Source of the DNA: a bacterium
GTDB taxonomy: Bacteria; Desulfobacterota; Binatia; UBA12015
NCBI GenBank assembly: GCA_029976905.1
Contig: JAPOLW010000029.1
Location: 1-15,310, forward strand
Length of the DNA stretch: 15,310 nucleotides
Direction: 5' to 3'
Under the pieces are notes generated by a model. That model did no database searches, had not been told where the DNA came from, and was given only the letters and a program-made list of their open reading frames with translations. Within the stretch, counting starts at the first letter, position 1; every line of letters begins with the position of its first letter. A program made the translations under genes and the position numbers. Below are positions 15,279-15,310 of the stretch, piece after piece.

Positions 15279-15310
15279 ATGATGACGACGACGATGATGA
15301 TCAGCGAAGC
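15279..15310 (+). CDS. Possible start of a rightward gene cut by the window edge
   Basis: An ATG at 15279 follows GAGAGGGTGA, a fair ribosome site four bases away, and the frame reads MMTTTMMISE to the edge. The codons are a run of ATG and ACG triplets, so several alternative ATG starts exist (15282, 15294, 15297). Only ten codons are visible, which is too few to identify a product or be sure that this is coding. If real, the gene is divergent from lpxA. Confidence 0.3.
   Translation, partial: MMTTTMMISE

Noticed and set aside
1..15310. CRISPR array, tRNA, rRNA, insertion sequence, phage or defence island
   Set aside because: No direct-repeat series, cloverleaf, transposase, integrase or terminal inverted repeats were seen on either strand. 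All well-supported genes are recognised chromosomal families or one small hypothetical protein.

Overview
This is a GC-rich window (about two thirds GC by eye) with eleven complete genes packed on both strands. The cell is Gram-negative, because lpxA of lipid A synthesis is present. A wax ester synthase/DGAT-type acyltransferase, a PilT-family ATPase and a small charged protein of a type I associate with deltaproteobacterial genomes point to an uncultured Myxococcota, Desulfobacterota or Binatota-like bacterium. That placement is inference. There are no rRNA or tRNA genes, CRISPR arrays, insertion sequences or phage genes; the region looks like ordinary chromosome.

Layout from left to right. 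A PadR-family repressor gene (100-696, +) converges on uvrA (3711-865, -). uvrA is divergent from a short-chain dehydrogenase gene (3762-4550, +), with only 50 bases between the start codons. The dehydrogenase gene converges on a leftward series: a single-domain response regulator (4940-4560), a PilT/PilU-like ATPase (6576-5185), a WS/DGAT acyltransferase (7992-6589), an AGCS sodium:amino-acid symporter (9557-8115) and an 88-residue charged protein with a TTG start (10035-9769). The small gene is divergent from a lone molybdopterin oxidoreductase gene (10228-12471, +), which converges on a GH20-type hexosaminidase gene (14271-12484, -). lpxA (15213-14395, -) lies upstream of the hexosaminidase gene on the same strand. 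A rightward gene may begin at the very edge (15279).

How the genes may work together. The acyltransferase and PilT-like genes are 12 bases apart and share a plausible promoter, so they are probably co-transcribed, although no pathway obviously links them. lpxA and the hexosaminidase gene both concern GlcNAc-containing envelope sugars and may form a second leftward unit. Most other genes look like single transcription units.

The most unusual items are the PilT-like ATPase, whose N-terminal domain appears to be present twice; the partnerless molybdenum enzyme; the lone lpxA; and several inverted repeats in the short intergenic regions. I did not find a clear new multi-gene defence or mobile system. 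All motif readings were made by eye, without alignment or database search.
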